A stretch of DNA of 64,000 nucleotides. It comes from Pseudomonas eucalypticola (GTDB taxonomy: Bacteria; Pseudomonadota; Gammaproteobacteria; Pseudomonadales; Pseudomonadaceae). This document shows, one piece after another, positions 1-8,872 of the stretch. A program made the translations under genes and the position numbers. Position 1 is the first letter of the stretch. Each line of letters opens with the position of its first letter. The DNA lies in NCBI RefSeq assembly GCF_013374995.1, contig NZ_CP056030.1:248001-312000 (forward strand). Direction: 5' to 3'. The notes below the pieces were generated by a model. The model did no database searches. It was not told the origin of the DNA and worked only from the letters and a program-made list of their open reading frames with translations.

Positions 1-151
1 CCAGCCCACCCCCGGCCAGCGCCTGGGGGCTGATGCGCGCCATCATCAGGGTGTCGGTGAGCACCATCAGCATGTGCGCCAATTGCGAGGCAATCAACGG
101 GCCTGCCAGGCGAAGCAGGGCACCGAGTTCGATACGGATGGCAGAAGGCAT
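1..151 (-). CDS. MATE-family efflux transporter, N-terminal fragment
   Basis: Only the first 50 codons are inside the window; the gene reads leftwards off the edge. The visible N-terminus has a hydrophobic stretch with LRLAGPLIASQLAHMLMVL followed by a DTLMMARISPQALAGGG segment, which is the usual first helix and loop of NorM/DinF-type multidrug and toxin extrusion transporters of the inner membrane, which exchange drugs for Na+ or H+. The start is the ATG after a purine-poor leader; no strong Shine-Dalgarno is visible. It is divergent from the LysR gene at 305 and may share its operators. The substrate cannot be inferred from this fragment. Confidence 0.75.
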   Translation of the reverse strand, partial: MPSAIRIELGALLRLAGPLIASQLAHMLMVLTDTLMMARISPQALAGGGL

Positions 152-181
152 GGGGGCGGCTCATTCAACAGGCGGCAGGAG

Positions 182-259
182 AGCGTGAATTCTGTGCTGT
201 TGTTCACGCTGGCACAAAAGGATAAAAACGATAGCTCGCATGAGTTTTAGTCATGAGAG
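182..259. promoter_or_regulatory. Divergent operator region between MATE gene and LysR gene
   Basis: Two inverted repeats lie here. The first has perfect 8-base arms AGCGTGAA (182-189) and TTCACGCT (203-210) with a 13-base spacer. The second has arms CTCGCAT (235-241) and ATGAGAG (253-259), one mismatch, arranged exactly as T-N11-A, the classical LysR-type binding box. Together they suit autoregulation of the LysR gene and control of the divergent transporter; which target is bound is an inference. Confidence 0.5.
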
Positions 260-304
260 TAGTATTCCCCCGGTCTAGCCGTTGATTCATCCTGGAGCTA
301 TCGA

Positions 305-1225
305 ATGTCCCGTCGCCTGCCGCCTTTGTATGCCTTGCGCGCCTTCGAAGCGGCAGCTCGGCATAGCTCGTTCACCCGTGCCGCAAATGAGTTATCGATT
401 ACCCAGAGTGCCGTGAGCCGGCATATCAAGACCTTGGAAGAACACTTCGGCTGCCGGCTGTTCCAGCGCAACGGCCGCAACCTGCAGCCCAGTGAATCGG
501 CGCGGCTGCTGCTGCCCGGGGTACGTGATGGCTTCGCCGCCCTGGAACGCGCCTGCGCCACCCTTCATGGCGAAGATGATGTGTTGCGCATGAAGGCGCC
601 GTCGACCCTGACCATGCGCTGGCTGCTGGCCCGGCTCAGCCGGTTCCGCCATCTGCAGGCTGGCAACGAAGTGCAGCTCACCAGCGCGTGGATGGAAGTG
701 GACCATGTGGATTTCAACCATGAGCCATTCGACTGCGCGGTGCTGCTGGGCAACGGTAATTTTCCCGCTGACTGGGAGGCGACGTTCCTGTTCCCGGAAT
801 TGCTGATTCCCGTGGGCTCACCGGCGCTGATCCATGAAGTGCCCTGGACCGTAGCGCAACTGGCCAGTGTCGAACTGCTGCACCCCACGCCTGACCGCCG
901 CGATTGGCGGGACTGGCTGGGGCGCACGGGCCTGGCCGAGCAGATATCGCTCAAGGGTGGCCAGGCCTTCGATACCCTCGAGCTGGGCATGATCGCTGCG
1001 GCACGGGGCTATGGCGTCGCCATTGGCGACCTGATGATGGTTGCCGAGGATGTGGCCCAGGGGCGCTTGAGCCTGCCCTGGCCAACCGCGGTGTTCAGTG
1101 GGCTGAACTATTACCTGGTGTGGCCAGGCACTCGCCCGGGGGGCGAACGCCTCAAGCGCTTAAGCGATTTTCTCCAGTCCGAAGTGCAAGCAATGGCGCT
1201 GCCGGCCGTCGAAATTCTACGGTAG
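305..1225 (+). CDS. LysR-family transcriptional regulator (GcvA-like)
   Basis: A 306-residue LysR-type regulator. The N-terminal winged helix-turn-helix covers about residues 1-65, with the motif FTRAANELSITQSAVSRHIK around residues 23-42, and the rest is the periplasmic-binding-like effector domain. The opening (RRLPPLYALRAFEAAARHSSFTRAA) is typical of the GcvA subgroup. The ATG at 305 follows a GGAG Shine-Dalgarno. It is divergent from a MATE exporter and precedes a chemoreceptor gene by 188 bases. Its effector and targets are unknown; control of the adjacent exporter is the simplest guess. Confidence 0.9.
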   Translation: MSRRLPPLYALRAFEAAARHSSFTRAANELSITQSAVSRHIKTLEEHFGCRLFQRNGRNLQPSESARLLLPGVRDGFAALERACATLHGEDDVLRMKAPSTLTMRWLLARLSRFRHLQAGNEVQLTSAWMEVDHVDFNHEPFDCAVLLGNGNFPADWEATFLFPELLIPVGSPALIHEVPWTVAQLASVELLHPTPDRRDWRDWLGRTGLAEQISLKGGQAFDTLELGMIAAARGYGVAIGDLMMVAEDVAQGRLSLPWPTAVFSGLNYYLVWPGTRPGGERLKRLSDFLQSEVQAMALPAVEILR

Positions 1226-1285
1226 GTGGCAAAAAGCCGCTAAAATGCCAGTAGTTTAACGTTTGCGTATATCCCTCCCCGGCAC

Positions 1286-1312
1286 TCAAGTATTGGCTGT
1301 TGCAGCCGAATC
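1286..1312 (+). promoter_or_regulatory. FliA (sigma-28) type promoter for the chemoreceptor gene
   Basis: TCAAGTAT (1286-1293), an 11-base spacer, then GCCGAATC (1305-1312). This matches the flagellar sigma-28 consensus (TAAAGTTT-N11-GCCGATAA) in spacing and in the key TCAAG and GCCGA blocks. It lies about 100 bases upstream of the methyl-accepting chemotaxis gene, as expected for chemoreceptors co-expressed with flagella. Confidence 0.65.
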
Positions 1313-1413
1313 TACTGGTGCAGGACCTCGCTCAGAAAGGTCCGTGAAAACCGAAACGAAACCACGCCGCCTGGCCCCGATGACTCGGGCGTGCCCTGCG
1401 GTCAGGAGCCAGC

Positions 1414-3399
1414 ATGTCTGAACCCCGTGCCCGAATTGCCTCGCAACTCGGTATCGCCCTCGCGGCCATTCTTGCCGTCGTCATTACCGGCAGTACTGTC
1501 TTTGCCCTGCGCTCGCTCGATAGCGCCAACCTCACGACGCGCCAGGAACACCTGGCCAGTGAAGCACGCTTGCTGGCTGACCAGCTGAGCACGTTCCATG
1601 GCACCCTGCGCGACAGTACCCAGCGCCTCAGCGGGCTGTTCGAAAAGCGCTTCAGCAGCGGCCTGACCCTGAGCAGCGATGAGCTTGTGAATGTCGCGGG
1701 TATTGCGACCCCCGCGTTGCTGCTCAACGGCAAGCCGCTGAACAACGATTTCCGCGAAGCCGATGAGTTCCGGCAGATGACCGCAGGTGTCGCGACGGTG
1801 TTCGTGCGCAAGGGCGAGGACTTCATTCGAATCAGCACTTCGTTGACCAAGCAGGACGGCAGCCGCGCCATCGGCACCTTGCTCGACCACCAGCACCCTG
1901 CCTATTCGCGCCTGTTGGCCGGGCAGAACTATGTGGGCCGTGCGGTGTTGTTCGACCGTTCGTACATGACCCAGTACACGCCGGTGCTTGATACCAGCGG
2001 CCGGGTGATTGCCGTGTTGTTCGTGGGTTTTGACTACACCGACGCGCAGAATACCCAGTTCGAAAACCTGCGCCGTTTCCGTATCGGCCAGACCGGTTCG
2101 TTGGCTTTGCTCGATGAGACCGGCAAATGGCTGGTGGCTCCTGCTGGCGTGAAGGCCCCGGAAAAAGCCACTGAAGAACTGGCTGACTTCATCAAGCACC
2201 CGGGCAAGGGCGCGTTCTGGCGTGATTCGGGTGAAGACTTCTACAGTGTTGCCATACCCTTCGCCGGCGGCCCGTGGAGCGTTCTTGCGACCATGCCCAA
2301 GGAAGAAATCCGCGCCGTGACCTGGAGCGTCGGTATTCGCCTGGCCATTGGCAGCCTGCTGGCAATGCTGCTGGCCGTGGGTGTGTCCATGTGGCTGTTG
2401 CGCAGCAAGCTCAAGCCGCTCGCTGATCTGGTCCGCCAGGCCGAAGCCCTGGGTGCCGGCGACCTGGACGCGCGCTTGAACGTTTCCAGCCACGATGAAA
2501 TTGGCCAACTGGCGCGCAGCTTCAACCACATGGGTGAAGCGCTGGCGGCCATGGTCACGCATATCCGTACGGCCGCCCATGAAGTGAGCGGCCGGGCACA
2601 GGCGCTGTCGGGTCTGTCGACCGGTGCCTATGAAGGCATGGAGCAGCAGTCGGGCGAGATCACCAGCATGGCCGGTGCGGTAGAAGAATTCAGCGCCACG
2701 TCGCTGAACATTGCCGACAACATGGGCAGTACCCAGCGCATGGCCCAGGAAAACGCCGAGCAGACGCGCATCGGCCGCAGTTCCATGGGCGAGGCCTCTT
2801 CTTCGCTTCAGGAAATCGCTGGCGCCCTGAATAGTACCGCCAGTGTCATCAACACCCTGGGCCAGCGTTCGCAGGAAATCGGTGGCATCGTCAGTGTCAT
2901 TACCGCCATTGCCGAACAGACCAACCTGCTGGCGCTCAACGCTGCCATCGAGGCGGCCCGTGCCGGCGAGCAGGGCCGCGGCTTTGCCGTGGTCGCCGAC
3001 GAGGTGCGGAGCCTGGCTTCGCGCACTCGTCAGGCCACTGATGAAATTTCCACCATGATCGGCAGCATCCAGCACGAAACCAGCAACGCCATCAGCACCA
3101 TGGAGCAGGGTAAAGCGCTGATGGAAGAAGGCTTGTCGCGCAACGCCAAGGTGGCCGCGGCGCTGTCGCAGATCGACGAGCAAAGCCGCTCGGCCGGGCA
3201 ACAATTCGCCGCCATTACCACGGCGACCCAGGAACAGAGCAGCACCGCTACCTTGCTCAGCAGTAACCTGCAGAGCATCGCCCTGGCCAACAGTGAGCAG
3301 CGCGAGGTTGTTTCCAACCTTGCCGTCACTGCTCGTGAACTGGAGGCCCTGGCCGCCGAACTGCGTCAGGAAGTAAACCGCTTCCGGGTTGGCCGCTGA
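1414..3399 (+). CDS. Methyl-accepting chemotaxis protein with large Cache sensor
   Basis: A 661-residue transmembrane chemoreceptor. Helix one is about residues 12-32, a periplasmic sensor of about 270 residues follows (Cache_3-Cache_2 type, with the [10 protein letters not shown] and [13 protein letters not shown] strands characteristic of such fusions), helix two is about 304-327, a HAMP domain about 328-381, and the cytoplasmic signalling hairpin carries the highly conserved tip [20 protein letters not shown] around residue 500. It should relay ligand binding to CheA/CheW. No C-terminal CheR-docking pentapeptide is present (it ends RFRVGR). It stands between a LysR gene and hglS and has its own FliA-type promoter. 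The ligand is not deducible; its position beside lysine catabolism makes a lysine-related attractant a weak hypothesis. Confidence 0.93.
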   Translation: MSEPRARIASQLGIALAAILAVVITGSTVFALRSLDSANLTTRQEHLASEARLLADQLSTFHGTLRDSTQRLSGLFEKRFSSGLTLSSDELVNVAGIATPALLLNGKPLNNDFREADEFRQMTAGVATVFVRKGEDFIRISTSLTKQDGSRAIGTLLDHQHPAYSRLLAGQNYVGRAVLFDRSYMTQYTPVLDTSGRVIAVLFVGFDYTDAQNTQFENLRRFRIGQTGSLALLDETGKWLVAPAGVKAPEKATEELADFIKHPGKGAFWRDSGEDFYSVAIPFAGGPWSVLATMPKEEIRAVTWSVGIRLAIGSLLAMLLAVGVSMWLLRSKLKPLADLVRQAEALGAGDLDARLNVSSHDEIGQLARSFNHMGEALAAMVTHIRTAAHEVSGRAQALSGLSTGAYEGMEQQSGEITSMAGAVEEFSATSLNIADNMGSTQRMAQENAEQTRIGRSSMGEASSSLQEIAGALNSTASVINTLGQRSQEIGGIVSVITAIAEQTNLLALNAAIEAARAGEQGRGFAVVADEVRSLASRTRQATDEISTMIGSIQHETSNAISTMEQGKALMEEGLSRNAKVAAALSQIDEQSRSAGQQFAAITTATQEQSSTATLLSSNLQSIALANSEQREVVSNLAVTARELEALAAELRQEVNRFRVGR

Positions 3400-3402
3400 G
3401 GG

Positions 3403-4794
3403 TCAGCCGAGGTGTTCCAGGCCCAGTTGCTCGGCACAGTCGTGCAGTGACCGGGCCTGGCTTTGGGCATAAAGCTCGAGTTCATCCAGTACGCGGCGCC
3501 CCAGCGCCTGGTGGAAAGCGTCCTGGGTCGACCCGCCCAGGTAGTGGCTCTGGGCGTCATCACCCAGGTTGGACTGGAAGATACCGGCGGCGCTGACTGG
3601 CAGGAAGTCTTCGTATACCAATGGCTCGAAATGCACATGCCCCGCGTCTATCAGCCCTTGCAGGCTGGTGGGCCGGTCCGGCTGCGCGCGGGCCGCCAGG
3701 CCGGCTTCGGTGGCGAAGTAGCGAAAATAGGCCAGGCCTTGCTCGCGCATCTGGGCCAGGTCATCGGGGAACTCGGAAAAGTGCTCGCTCAGCTGGCGCA
3801 TGTATGCACCGGCGTTGCCTTCGCTGGGGAAGCCGGCCAAGGCATCGCGTGACTGGTTCAGCAACCGGTCATACAGCTCGCGCCCTTTGGGCGTCAAAGC
3901 TGCGCCGCGCTGCTCGATTTCGCCGAAGCGGGCGGTGTGGCTGCCGCCTGCGGTGGCCTGATCGGTGAAGGCGACCTTTTCCTGCAAGGCCTTGAAGCTG
4001 GTCTGACGCAGCAGGATAGGATGTTTGCGCGGGGGCGGCCCTTCGATGACGGCTTTGGGGGTGATGCCTTTGGTGGGCATGGCGGCCTGCACGGCATCGA
4101 TGTCCAGAGTGCGCGGGGTAAGGTGGTTGATGTGTGGGCCCTTGAAGGCCACCACATCGGCGATCAGCCGGTGCTGGTCATGCAACTGCTGGTACTCGGC
4201 ACTCGTGACCGTAGCGTCGTGGTGCCAACGGAAGGTTTCCAGGGCCTGGTTCACGAAGTCCTGGGCATCCTGTTCGTTCAAGCCGCCTTCGCGTTCGCAG
4301 CGGTCAATGAGCTGTAACGCACGGGGTGTGAAGATTTGCCGGCGTGCCAGCAGGGTCTCGGCGAGCTCGCGCAGGGGCGGGTTATCGATCAGTTCCAGGC
4401 GCAGCAGCGAGGTGAAGACCCGGAACGGGCTCACTTGCAGCGCCTGTTCGTGGACCGCCCGGAACGCCGTGGAGTGCACCGGCACGCCCGCTGGGGTGAG
4501 GTCGTAATAGCCGACTGGCTGCATGCCCATCACCGCGAACAAGCGTGCAATGGTGGCGAGTTCCTCGGCGGTGCCCACGCGGATGGCACCGTGGCGCTCC
4601 ATGGCCAGGCGCTGGGTTTCACCTGTCCACGCCAGGGCCCGGGCGATCTCCGGCTGGTGGGCCATCACGGCGTCGTTGACCTCGGCGACCAGCTCCAACA
4701 GCGCCCCGTAAAGCGGCACTTCCTGCTTGTACATATCGGACATGGCGCGAGAGAAGCGGGCGCGGATTTCGTCGGGGCTGACGAAGCTGGGCAT
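3403..4794 (-). CDS. hglS: 2-oxoadipate dioxygenase/decarboxylase (DUF1338)
   Basis: 463 residues, the family length. DUF1338 proteins of the vicinal-oxygen-chelate type use Fe(II) and O2 to convert 2-oxoadipate to D-2-hydroxyglutarate, the step that links D-lysine catabolism to central metabolism in P. putida. Candidate metal ligands are His68 (in MERHGAIR), His224 (in HINHLTPR) and Glu292 (in RFGEIEQRG); Arg72 near the first is the substrate-binding arginine described for the family. I start at the ATG giving MPSFVSPDE, preceded by GGAG; an in-frame upstream ATG would add 44 residues that look non-coding. It ends 3 bases from the convergent chemoreceptor gene and is followed upstream by the LysR and amaB genes of the same pathway. 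Confidence 0.93.
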   Translation of the reverse strand: MPSFVSPDEIRARFSRAMSDMYKQEVPLYGALLELVAEVNDAVMAHQPEIARALAWTGETQRLAMERHGAIRVGTAEELATIARLFAVMGMQPVGYYDLTPAGVPVHSTAFRAVHEQALQVSPFRVFTSLLRLELIDNPPLRELAETLLARRQIFTPRALQLIDRCEREGGLNEQDAQDFVNQALETFRWHHDATVTSAEYQQLHDQHRLIADVVAFKGPHINHLTPRTLDIDAVQAAMPTKGITPKAVIEGPPPRKHPILLRQTSFKALQEKVAFTDQATAGGSHTARFGEIEQRGAALTPKGRELYDRLLNQSRDALAGFPSEGNAGAYMRQLSEHFSEFPDDLAQMREQGLAYFRYFATEAGLAARAQPDRPTSLQGLIDAGHVHFEPLVYEDFLPVSAAGIFQSNLGDDAQSHYLGGSTQDAFHQALGRRVLDELELYAQSQARSLHDCAEQLGLEHLG

Positions 4795-4901
4795 GGCAGA
4801 ACTCCGAAAGAATGGGTTTGCGCTATGAAAACGGGGAATGACCTTGGCCGGCAAGCGAAAAAAAATCACCCGGTCATTCCAAAAACTCGGCTTGTTCGGC
4901 T

Positions 4902-5789
4902 TCAGGATAGTTGCTGGGTGACCCATTCAACCAAGGCCCGCACCTTGGGTACTTCGGCGGAATGTTCCTGATACGCCAGGAAATGCGCACCATTGCTCGG
5001 CATCACGTGGTTCCACGGCACCACCAGTTTGCCTTCGGCCAGCTCCCGCGCCACCAGGTAGCGTGGCACCAGTGCCACGCCGCAGCCCGACAAGGCCGCG
5101 CTGATGCACATGTAGAACGTATCGAATCGCGGCCCGTGGTAGCTGTTGGCCGAGTGCAGGCCCTGTTCGAGAAACCACTCGTGCCAGGTTTCGGGCCGCG
5201 AGGTGCTTTGTAGCAGCACCTGGCTGGCCAGTTCCTCGGCACTAGTCAGCGCGCGGCCTGCCAACAGGTCCGGGGCACACACTGGCAGCACCTCCTCGCC
5301 GAACAATTCCTGGCACGTAGCGCCCGGCCAGGTGCCTTGACCGAAGAAGAACACCACGTCCGCCTTGCCTTGCAGCAGGTTGAACGGCTCGAGTTCGTTG
5401 CGAATGTCCAGGTGGATATTGGGATGGCGCTTGCCGAAGCCCTTCAGGTGCGGGATCAGCCAGCCCACCCCGAAGCTGGGCTGGGTGGCCACGGTCAGCA
5501 CTTCGGTTTCCTGCCCGTACGACAGGATGTAGCGACTGGACATGTCCACCTGCACCAGGATCTTGTTCACTTCGGCCAGGTACAGGCTGCCCGCCGGGGT
5601 CAGTTGCAGGCGCCGGCGGATACGCAGGAACAGGTGGTGGCGCAGCATCTCTTCCAGCTGCGCCACCTGTTTGCTGACTGCGCTCTGAGTCAGGTGCAAC
5701 TCCTCTGCGGCGCGGGTGAAGCTCAGGTGACGGGCAGCCGCTTCGAAGCACTGCAGTGCGGCCATGGACGGGACAAGGCGTTTGGACAT
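4902..5789 (-). CDS. LysR-family regulator, probable regulator of amaBA/hglS
   Basis: 295 residues, starting MSKRLVPSMAALQCFEAAARHLSFTRAA; the helix-turn-helix is AAEELHLTQSAVSKQVAQLE. It belongs to the GcvA-like group. I chose the ATG at 5789 rather than an upstream in-frame ATG (39 residues longer) because family members begin at MSKRL and the extension would run over the operator region. It is divergent from amaB with a perfect T-N11-A box between them and sits 107 bases upstream of hglS on the same strand. The context makes it the likely lysine/pipecolate-pathway regulator; the inducer is not visible in sequence. Confidence 0.9.
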   Translation of the reverse strand: MSKRLVPSMAALQCFEAAARHLSFTRAAEELHLTQSAVSKQVAQLEEMLRHHLFLRIRRRLQLTPAGSLYLAEVNKILVQVDMSSRYILSYGQETEVLTVATQPSFGVGWLIPHLKGFGKRHPNIHLDIRNELEPFNLLQGKADVVFFFGQGTWPGATCQELFGEEVLPVCAPDLLAGRALTSAEELASQVLLQSTSRPETWHEWFLEQGLHSANSYHGPRFDTFYMCISAALSGCGVALVPRYLVARELAEGKLVVPWNHVMPSNGAHFLAYQEHSAEVPKVRALVEWVTQQLS

Positions 5790-5814
5790 GTCGATCTCGG
5801 GCGTTGACGGACGA

Positions 5815-5839
5815 ACATCATGCCGTGGCGGAATGATGT
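5815..5839. promoter_or_regulatory. LysR-type operator (perfect T-N11-A palindrome) upstream of amaB
   Basis: Perfect 7-base arms ACATCAT (5815-5821) and ATGATGT (5833-5839) flank an 11-base spacer, so the inner bases form the exact T-N11-A LysR box. It lies 26 bases from the LysR start and 94 bases from the amaB start, the usual geometry for a regulator that represses itself and activates its divergent target. Confidence 0.65.
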
Positions 5840-5932
5840 GCTGAATATTGGTCGTTTGTTGCGCATCACTATTCGGATTAATACTGATCCCATCGCTTGA
5901 TTTCAACTACTCATCGCTTGCAGGAGAACACA

Positions 5933-7423
5933 ATGGTTGATGGACTGCTTCAGAGCCTCGGCGTCGCGGCCAGCGCCTACACCGACGGCGACCATCCCGT
6001 TCACACCCCCATCGATGGCAGCCGGATCGCCTCGGTCACCCTGGAAAACAAGGCCCAGGTGCTGGCCAAGATCGATGTCGCGCAGAAAGCGTTCCTGGCC
6101 TGGCGCGACGTGCCAGCCCCGCGCCGCGGTGAGTTGGTGCGCCTGTTTGGCGAGGTGCTGCGTGAGCACAAGGCGCAACTGGGCGAGCTGGTGTCCATCG
6201 AAGCCGGCAAGATCACCCAGGAAGGCTTGGGTGAAGTGCAGGAAATGATCGACATCTGCGACTTCGCCGTCGGCTTGTCCCGCCAGTTGTATGGCCTGAC
6301 CATCGCTTCCGAGCGTCCTGGCCACCACATGCGTGAAACCTGGCACCCGCTGGGCGTGGTCGGCGTGATCAGCGCCTTCAACTTCCCGGTTGCCGTGTGG
6401 GCCTGGAATACCACGCTGGCGCTGGTGTGCGGCGACGCCGTGCTGTGGAAGCCTTCGGAAAAGACCCCGCTGACCGCCCTGGCCTGCCAGGCCCTGTTCG
6501 AGAAAGCCCTGAAGCAGTTCGGCGAAGCGCCCGAAGGCCTTTGCCAACTGGTGCTCGGTGACCGCGAAGCCGGTGAAGCCCTGGTCGATGACCCGCGCGT
6601 GCCGCTGGTCAGCGCCACCGGCAGCACCCGCATGGGCCGTCAAGTAGGGCCACGTGTGGCCGCTCGCTTTGGCCGCAGCATTCTTGAGCTGGGCGGCAAC
6701 AACGCCATGATCCTGGCCCCCAGCGCCGACCTCGACCTGGCCGTTCGCGGCATCCTGTTTTCGGCGGTGGGTACCGCCGGCCAGCGCTGCACCACCCTGC
6801 GCCGGGTGATCGTGCATGCCTCCATCAAGGACGAAGTGGTGGCCCGAGTGAAAGCGGCCTACGGCAAGGTACGCATCGGTGACCCGCGCAAGGACAACCT
6901 GGTAGGCCCGCTGATCGACAAGGCTTCCTTCGATGCCATGCAAGGTGCCCTGGCCAAGGCGCGCGACGAAGGTGGCCAGGTGTTCGGCGGCGAACGCCAG
7001 TTGGCCGACCAGTACCCCAACGCTTACTACGTAAGCCCAGCCATCGCCGAAATGCCGGCCCAGAGCGAGGTGGTGCGCCATGAAACCTTCGCGCCGATCC
7101 TTTACGTGCTGGCCTATGATGATTTCGAAGAAGCGTTGCGCCTGAACAACGAGGTGCCCCAGGGCCTGTCGTCATGCATCTTCACCACCGACCTGCGTGA
7201 AGCTGAGCGTTTCCAGAGTGCTTCGGGCAGCGACTGCGGCATTGCCAACGTCAACATCGGCACCAGCGGTGCGGAAATCGGCGGTGCGTTCGGTGGCGAG
7301 AAGGAAACCGGTGGCGGGCGCGAGTCGGGCTCCGACGCTTGGAAGGCCTACATGCGCCGCCAGACCAACACCGTGAACTACTCGCGCGAGCTGCCGCTGG
7401 CCCAGGGCATCGTGTTCGACTGA
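5933..7423 (+). CDS. amaB: Delta1-piperideine-6-carboxylate (2-aminoadipate semialdehyde) dehydrogenase
   Basis: A 496-residue aldehyde dehydrogenase of the ALDH7/antiquitin type. It oxidises 2-aminoadipate semialdehyde, in equilibrium with piperideine-6-carboxylate, to 2-aminoadipate with NAD+, in the pipecolate branch of lysine catabolism. The catalytic cysteine is Cys286 (GTAGQRCTTLRR) and the general base is Glu252 (ILELGGNN). The ATG at 5933 follows AGGAG; an upstream in-frame ATG would add 12 residues. amaA follows after 74 bases on the same strand, so both are probably transcribed together under the LysR operator at 5815. The pairing with amaA and hglS makes the specific assignment strong. 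Confidence 0.93.
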   Translation: MVDGLLQSLGVAASAYTDGDHPVHTPIDGSRIASVTLENKAQVLAKIDVAQKAFLAWRDVPAPRRGELVRLFGEVLREHKAQLGELVSIEAGKITQEGLGEVQEMIDICDFAVGLSRQLYGLTIASERPGHHMRETWHPLGVVGVISAFNFPVAVWAWNTTLALVCGDAVLWKPSEKTPLTALACQALFEKALKQFGEAPEGLCQLVLGDREAGEALVDDPRVPLVSATGSTRMGRQVGPRVAARFGRSILELGGNNAMILAPSADLDLAVRGILFSAVGTAGQRCTTLRRVIVHASIKDEVVARVKAAYGKVRIGDPRKDNLVGPLIDKASFDAMQGALAKARDEGGQVFGGERQLADQYPNAYYVSPAIAEMPAQSEVVRHETFAPILYVLAYDDFEEALRLNNEVPQGLSSCIFTTDLREAERFQSASGSDCGIANVNIGTSGAEIGGAFGGEKETGGGRESGSDAWKAYMRRQTNTVNYSRELPLAQGIVFD

Positions 7424-7497
7424 TTCACCGGTCCCCCAGGGGGCTCACAGCAGAGCATTTCGAACGTTTCTCCCTTTGATTTGGCCGGGTTCGTGTC

Positions 7498-8784
7498 ATG
7501 ACTCAACTGCGTCAGGAATGTCTTTGGGAACACCTCACTCCGCCGTCCACCAACCCTGGTGCCCTGGCCAGTGCGGTCAAGGCCGATGTATGCGTGATCG
7601 GTGGCGGTATCACGGGCCTCAACACCGCCATCGCGTTGCTGGAGAAGGGCCAACGCGTGGTACTGCTTGAAGCCCACCAGGTGGGGCATGGCGGTTCGGG
7701 GCGCAACGTCGGGCTGGTCAATGCCGGCACCTGGATCCGCCCTGATGATGTCGAGGACACCCTGGGAAGCCAGCAGGGCAGCCGCTTGAACAAGGTGCTG
7801 GGCGAGGCGCCAGCGGCAGTCTTCGCCATGATCCAGCGCCTGGGCATCGACTGCCAGGCGCGCAACGAAGGCACGCTGCACATGGCCCACAACGCCACGG
7901 GTGTGGCCGACCTGCAAAGCCGCCATGAGCAGTGGCGCCGCCGCGGGGCAGATGTGCAACTGCTGACCGGCGCGCGCTGCGAAGAATATTGCGGAACGAC
8001 GAAAATCGCCGCGGCGCTGCTGGACCGCCGCGCCGGCACCATCAACCCGATGGCCTATACCCAGGGCCTGGCCGCGGCGGTGAAGCGCCTGGGCGGCAAC
8101 CTGTACGAGCATTCGGCGGTGCAGCAACTGCAACGCCAGGGCAGTGGTTGGCTGGTCAAGACTGCCAAGGGCGAGGTCAGTGCCGCCAAGGTGGTGATTT
8201 CCACGGGGGCCTACACCGAGGGCGACTGGACCGACCTCAAGCGCCGCTACTTCCGCGGCTACTACTACCAGGTCGCTTCCCGGCCGCTGGTGGGCGCTGC
8301 CGCTGACGCCGTGCTGCGCCACGGGCAAGGTTCGTGGGACACCCGCACCGTGCTGAGCAGTATCCGCCGCGATGCCGATGGCCGCCTGCTGCTGGGCAGC
8401 ATGGGCCGGGTCGACAACAAGCCGGCGTGGTTCGTGCGGCGGTGGGCTGACCGCATCCAGGGCCATTACTTCCCCGCGCTGGGCAAGGTCGATTGGGAGA
8501 TGCACTGGACCGGCGTCATCGACTTCACCCCTGACCACCTGATGCGTCTGTTCGAGCCGGCGCCCGGCGTGGTGTCGGTGACGGGCTACAACGGCCGCGG
8601 CAACACCACGGGCACGGTGGTGGGCAAGGCGTTGGCCGATTACCTGCTCAGCGACGACCCGGCCGGCCTGCCGTTGCCATTCTCGCTGGACAAGCCGGTG
8701 AGCCAGCCGTCATTGCGCACGGGGTTGTATGAAACCGGGTTTTCCCTTTACCACGCCGGGCAGTGTTTGCGGGTGGTGCTGTAA
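7498..8784 (+). CDS. amaA: L-pipecolate oxidase/dehydrogenase (FAD, DAO family)
   Basis: A 428-residue FAD-dependent oxidoreductase of the DadA/SoxA (DAO) fold. The Rossmann motif VCVIGGGITGLN is at residues 31-42, and HGGSGRNVGLVN follows around residue 63, as in gamma-glutamylputrescine and pipecolate oxidases. C-terminally VTGYNGRGNTTGTVVGKALADYLL is the second FAD-contacting block. It oxidises L-pipecolate to piperideine-6-carboxylate, the substrate of the AmaB product encoded just upstream. The start ATG has only a weak Shine-Dalgarno, but the spacing from the Rossmann motif fits the family. It converges on the MscS gene; the 88 bases between hold no obvious terminator. Confidence 0.9.
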   Translation: MTQLRQECLWEHLTPPSTNPGALASAVKADVCVIGGGITGLNTAIALLEKGQRVVLLEAHQVGHGGSGRNVGLVNAGTWIRPDDVEDTLGSQQGSRLNKVLGEAPAAVFAMIQRLGIDCQARNEGTLHMAHNATGVADLQSRHEQWRRRGADVQLLTGARCEEYCGTTKIAAALLDRRAGTINPMAYTQGLAAAVKRLGGNLYEHSAVQQLQRQGSGWLVKTAKGEVSAAKVVISTGAYTEGDWTDLKRRYFRGYYYQVASRPLVGAAADAVLRHGQGSWDTRTVLSSIRRDADGRLLLGSMGRVDNKPAWFVRRWADRIQGHYFPALGKVDWEMHWTGVIDFTPDHLMRLFEPAPGVVSVTGYNGRGNTTGTVVGKALADYLLSDDPAGLPLPFSLDKPVSQPSLRTGLYETGFSLYHAGQCLRVVL

Positions 8785-8872
8785 CCCAACCTGTGCAGCA
8801 GCGGCCCCGGCCGCATCAGGCTCGATGCGCTATGCCAGAAGGCAGTTGTCGCTGCAAGGTGCCTGGCTGCGA

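Noticed and set aside
1402..3204. A 600-codon open frame on the minus strand opposite the chemoreceptor
   Set aside because: It mirrors a well-supported chemoreceptor gene; long antisense frames are common in GC-rich DNA, and the translation has no recognisable domain.
7425..7446. CCCCC/GGGGG hairpin between amaB and amaA
   Set aside because: The stem is almost loopless with no T-run, and the genes are probably co-transcribed, so I do not call a terminator.
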